Positions 17,121 to 19,735 of a stretch of 19,735 nucleotides of DNA are shown here, piece after piece. Position numbers and translations under genes: made by a program. The stretch lies in contig CAAAJI010000007.1 of the NCBI GenBank assembly GCA_900642245.1, forward strand, positions 652,968 through 672,702, written 5' to 3'. Origin of the DNA: Fragilaria radians (lineage: Eukaryota > Bacillariophyta > Fragilariophyceae > Fragilariales > Fragilariaceae). The first letter of the stretch is position 1, and every line of letters begins with the position of its first letter. The notes below the pieces were generated by a model, which saw only the letters and a list, made by a program, of their open reading frames with translations, had not been told where the DNA came from and did no database searches.

Positions 17121-19265
17121 TTCTAAAATTTTGTGCGTAGTTCCAGATAACACACGCTTGTGTAGGTGAGAAAGTTTCAAAAAAGGTGATTTCGAAATCA
17201 ACGCCACCAATAAGGGAGGCGATGGGCTTAACGGTGATAAATCTTGATAACGGAAATATGTATGTTAACTTAAGTATGACGGTTAGGAAATACCGATTAT
17301 TGGAAAAGTAACGGGACCTATTTGTATGAAAACTATTCTTGCAAAAGGCCAGCCGATTCTCTGTTCAAGTATTCAACGCACGTTCCTTGATGTGTCGTCA
17401 AGGACTTGAAACACAGAAGTTTTGTGACAAAATGGTGCTTGAACTTAACTTTGATTAAGCAAGAGCGGAAACAATCTCAAGATTACCTCGTACGACCAGG
17501 CTGCGCAACACTGACAATACAGGCATATTAACCACATTGAATACGCAGACAAGGTTCAATAAATTTTGTAGCTAAGGAGAGACCTAAAATTATTGCAATG
17601 GAATCCATCTATGTTTTTTGTAGCAATATATCTTAAGTTTGAATTCAGCATAATCATAGGTAAGTAAGCATTATTGAAAACTTGAACTTCAGCTGCATAT
17701 ATCAAAACCTAACTTGTAATCTGCATTAAGACTACTGCTTGCAGGGTTAAATGAAAAACATGATTTTCTTCCTTATCTTTTAAAGTAAGTGACATGATTG
17801 AGATGTAAGTCTTGAAAACAGCAGTGTTAAGAAAGACTGAAAGTTGAAAGAAAAATTAACAAAGTGAGTATTAAAACATGAAATCTTTTAGGAAAGAAAC
17901 ATGCATCAAGCTTTCACCACATTTCAATAAATCATCAAGAAGAAGTATCAGCAGGAGAGCAATAAATTAGTTTCTAATTTGCCTATAGTATTAAGAGGTG
18001 TTGTGAAAGAACAGACAAAATCTTTAGGATGAGAGAGGTGAAAAAGAACAATAAAACTTTGCTCTAGTGTTTCCCCTCCAAAATAATTAGTCATTAATAT
18101 GTTACCAATCATCACTTACGCTCTATCTAGCCTATATAGTCTGCCTTGCATCATTTTATTGCTAATGACAATACCAGGTTTCAGCTTTTAAGCATCGAAA
18201 AGAAACAATAGACTGGTAAAGATTTTTTTATTCACGTAAAATTTAGGTGTGTAAATAGAATTCATTGATGGGAGCAATTCATGGAAGAGAGAGGTACATA
18301 AAGTTAGAATATACAACAAATTAACCATTAGCCCAGTGTCAACACAACTATTTACATAGACAATCTTGACACCGAAATTAAACTGCAACGCAGCAACACC
18401 ATCAACATGAGGATACAACTCCAACAATACAATATCCCCAACATTAAACACAAATCACACTGAAACACAGCACCAAAATAAATTAAACAACAACTTGCAA
18501 AATTCACCAATTTGTCATTGAAACGAGCCACGAAAAATCATTGGAATCATTTGATGTACAAATGCCATCAAGGCAACAATGTAACATGAAAAATCGGTAA
18601 CAAAGAGAACGTGAACACAGCATCAACCGCAAGGGAACTATAACACTATACCAACACAACACTACAACATTGACAATACTGAAAACACATCGAACATATA
18701 TATCTGGCAACACGAACAAGTACAACGCTGGATACAATAATTTCTTAAGATTTTAATTTAAACAGTTGAACTATCAAGCAAATGGATGTGCTAATTGGAA
18801 TAGACAGAGAGTGCTAATCACTTTCGAAGAATGTTACTTCTAGTACAATTTGCTTGATTCATCACAATTAATCCTTTATCATTTCTCAGCATCTTCATAA
18901 TGCTTGATTTGCTTCTTAAGGCCTGAAAGCTAGTCTTGAGATTTCTTAAAGAAGCTGCAAACTCATTAATAATCGATTTTCTCAAGACGAAATTCTCAGA
19001 TAAACCTAGAAGGAACCATGAAACAATGGGAAAATATGATTTAACAAATCTGACAAAGTACTTACTTCGTCCCTAACTTCATTCTATGTTTGCGATATTT
19101 GCAGTTAATTTATGATTTAGTGATTAGATTAATTCTTTCAGTATTTTCTAATGAAGTCTGAATGCATATCATAACCCGACCAGCGATTTTCTGTTCGATC
19201 ACGTTAACACTTTGTGAATAAAAAACTCTAATCGCTTTGAACGGATTTTCTTAGTTTGGAATTGG
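17121..19265. other. intergenic, about 2.1 kb; A/C-rich tract inside
   Basis: I see no convincing gene. The first 150 bases upstream of the coiled-coil gene are open in its frame without ATG, so an upstream exon is possible; the only nearby ATG with a following donor-like CGAG/GTAATC is at about 17533. The stretch 17600-18180 is AT-rich and featureless. The tract at 18330-18740 is listed separately. The stretch 18740-19265 is AT-rich and presumably includes the 3' UTR of the right-edge gene. Confidence 0.4.
18330..18740 (+). other. A/C-rich strand-asymmetric tract
   Basis: For about 400 bases the plus strand is strongly enriched in CAA, ACA and AAC triplets, with few runs of G or T, unlike the flanks. 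Motifs such as AACACAGCACCAA (18465-18477), AACACAGCATCAACC (18613-18627) and CAGCAACACCATCAAC (18392-18407) recur. All three plus-strand frames have stops. The two minus-strand frames (18188-18451 and 18504-18737) are just the GT-rich complement and give hydrophobic, non-descript peptides. It could be a decayed low-complexity coding repeat or a minisatellite; origin unknown. Confidence 0.45.
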
Positions 19266-19735
19266 CTATTCGTCGAAGGATTTCTTGCCTAATTTGGTAA
19301 TGAAATCTGCCATTTCATCATCCAAACTTTCACTCAAGGCCCTCAATGAAGTGATTGTGGCAATATCCTGGATTATTATTGCTTGGTCAACCGAAAGACT
19401 TCGTTCGTATGGAATCCTGCTGGATACTTCAGCAGATAGGTCCTCGCAAGGGCGAATATTAAAAAAGTCTGCCAGGTGCCTTTCAAGGATGGAATCACTA
19501 TGTCGGCGAATAGGGACCGACCCATACCTAAACATGTTAATGTCAATGTTTACAGCACTCTCAAGATTATCTTCCCCAATCGATTCCTCAATACTTATCA
19601 CTGAATCTTCCGCCCAACTGGAGGAGTCGCTTTCATACGATGGCGATAACTCAAGATTCCATTGATCAGATTTTGGCCCAGGACTTGGAATAGGCTCCGA
19701 CGCTCTTCGGGCTATACCTCTCGACTGGGTGTCTT
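19266..19735 (-). CDS. C-terminal part of an unrecognised protein (5' end outside window)
   Basis: A minus-strand frame is open from the right edge of the window to a TAG at 19266-19268, giving about 155 residues. No in-window start needs to be assumed. It begins with a Ser/Pro-rich, acidic segment (ARRASEPIPSPGPKSDQ, then SYESDSSSWAEDS). The C-terminus is helical (SVDQAIIIQDIATITSLRAL ending ITKLGKKSFDE). The RRAS and RRHSDS sites look like basophilic kinase targets. I recognise no family; it is likely the tail of a larger regulatory or scaffold protein. The plus-strand frame over the same bases is a shadow. Confidence 0.6.
   Translation of the reverse strand, partial: DTQSRGIARRASEPIPSPGPKSDQWNLELSPSYESDSSSWAEDSVISIEESIGEDNLESAVNIDINMFRYGSVPIRRHSDSILERHLADFFNIRPCEDLSAEVSSRIPYERSLSVDQAIIIQDIATITSLRALSESLDDEMADFITKLGKKSFDE

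Noticed and set aside
1..19735. CRISPR arrays, prophage, bacterial operon or rRNA genes
   Set aside because: No regularly spaced repeats, no rRNA-like sequence and no closely packed co-directional genes. Introns show the DNA is eukaryotic.

Overview
The window is nuclear DNA from a eukaryote: AT-rich, gene-sparse, with short GT-AG spliceosomal introns (about 46-154 nt, one of 270 nt), degenerate retrotransposon sequence, and no operons or ribosome binding sites. The gene set fits a photosynthetic stramenopile, most likely a diatom. The main clue is an organellar methionyl-tRNA synthetase whose N-terminus is a short hydrophobic signal followed by a Phe-containing STAFGL motif, like the ASAFAP-type cleavage site of bipartite plastid presequences in red-lineage secondary algae. 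The taxonomic call is an inference.

Layout. 1-2519 (+): C-terminal part of an ASPM/abnormal-spindle protein with about 25 IQ motifs, open at the left edge. 3310-4691 (+): an intron-rich gene without long ORFs, reconstructed here from splice sites and phase; its family is not recognised. 5092-5694 (+): OPA3-like mitochondrial protein, convergent with 5815-6640 (-): a tail-anchored cyclophilin broken by one surplus base. 6641-10431 is mostly non-coding, with coding-like pieces at 7785-8143, a tandem duplication, two near-identical C-tracts and one copy of a dispersed repeat. 10432-11010 (+): three-exon V-ATPase subunit e, convergent with 11172-13030 (-): three-exon organellar methionyl-tRNA synthetase. 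13031-15652 holds the second copy of the dispersed repeat and a decayed Ty1/copia gag fragment. 15653-17120 (-): two-exon coiled-coil membrane protein of unknown function. 17121-19265 is non-coding, with an A/C-rich strand-asymmetric tract. 19266-19735 (-): C-terminus of an unrecognised Ser/Glu-rich protein, open at the right edge.

The genes are unrelated housekeeping or structural genes: spindle organisation, mitochondrial morphology, protein folding at a membrane, vacuolar acidification and organellar translation. I see no cluster acting as one system. The most interesting points are two single-base frame breaks of the same sign in two conserved-looking genes (one at 6250, one at 3376/3377), the hidden intron-rich gene, and a dispersed repeat whose two copies share a hairpin with a compensatory base-pair change and a tRNA-like B-box.
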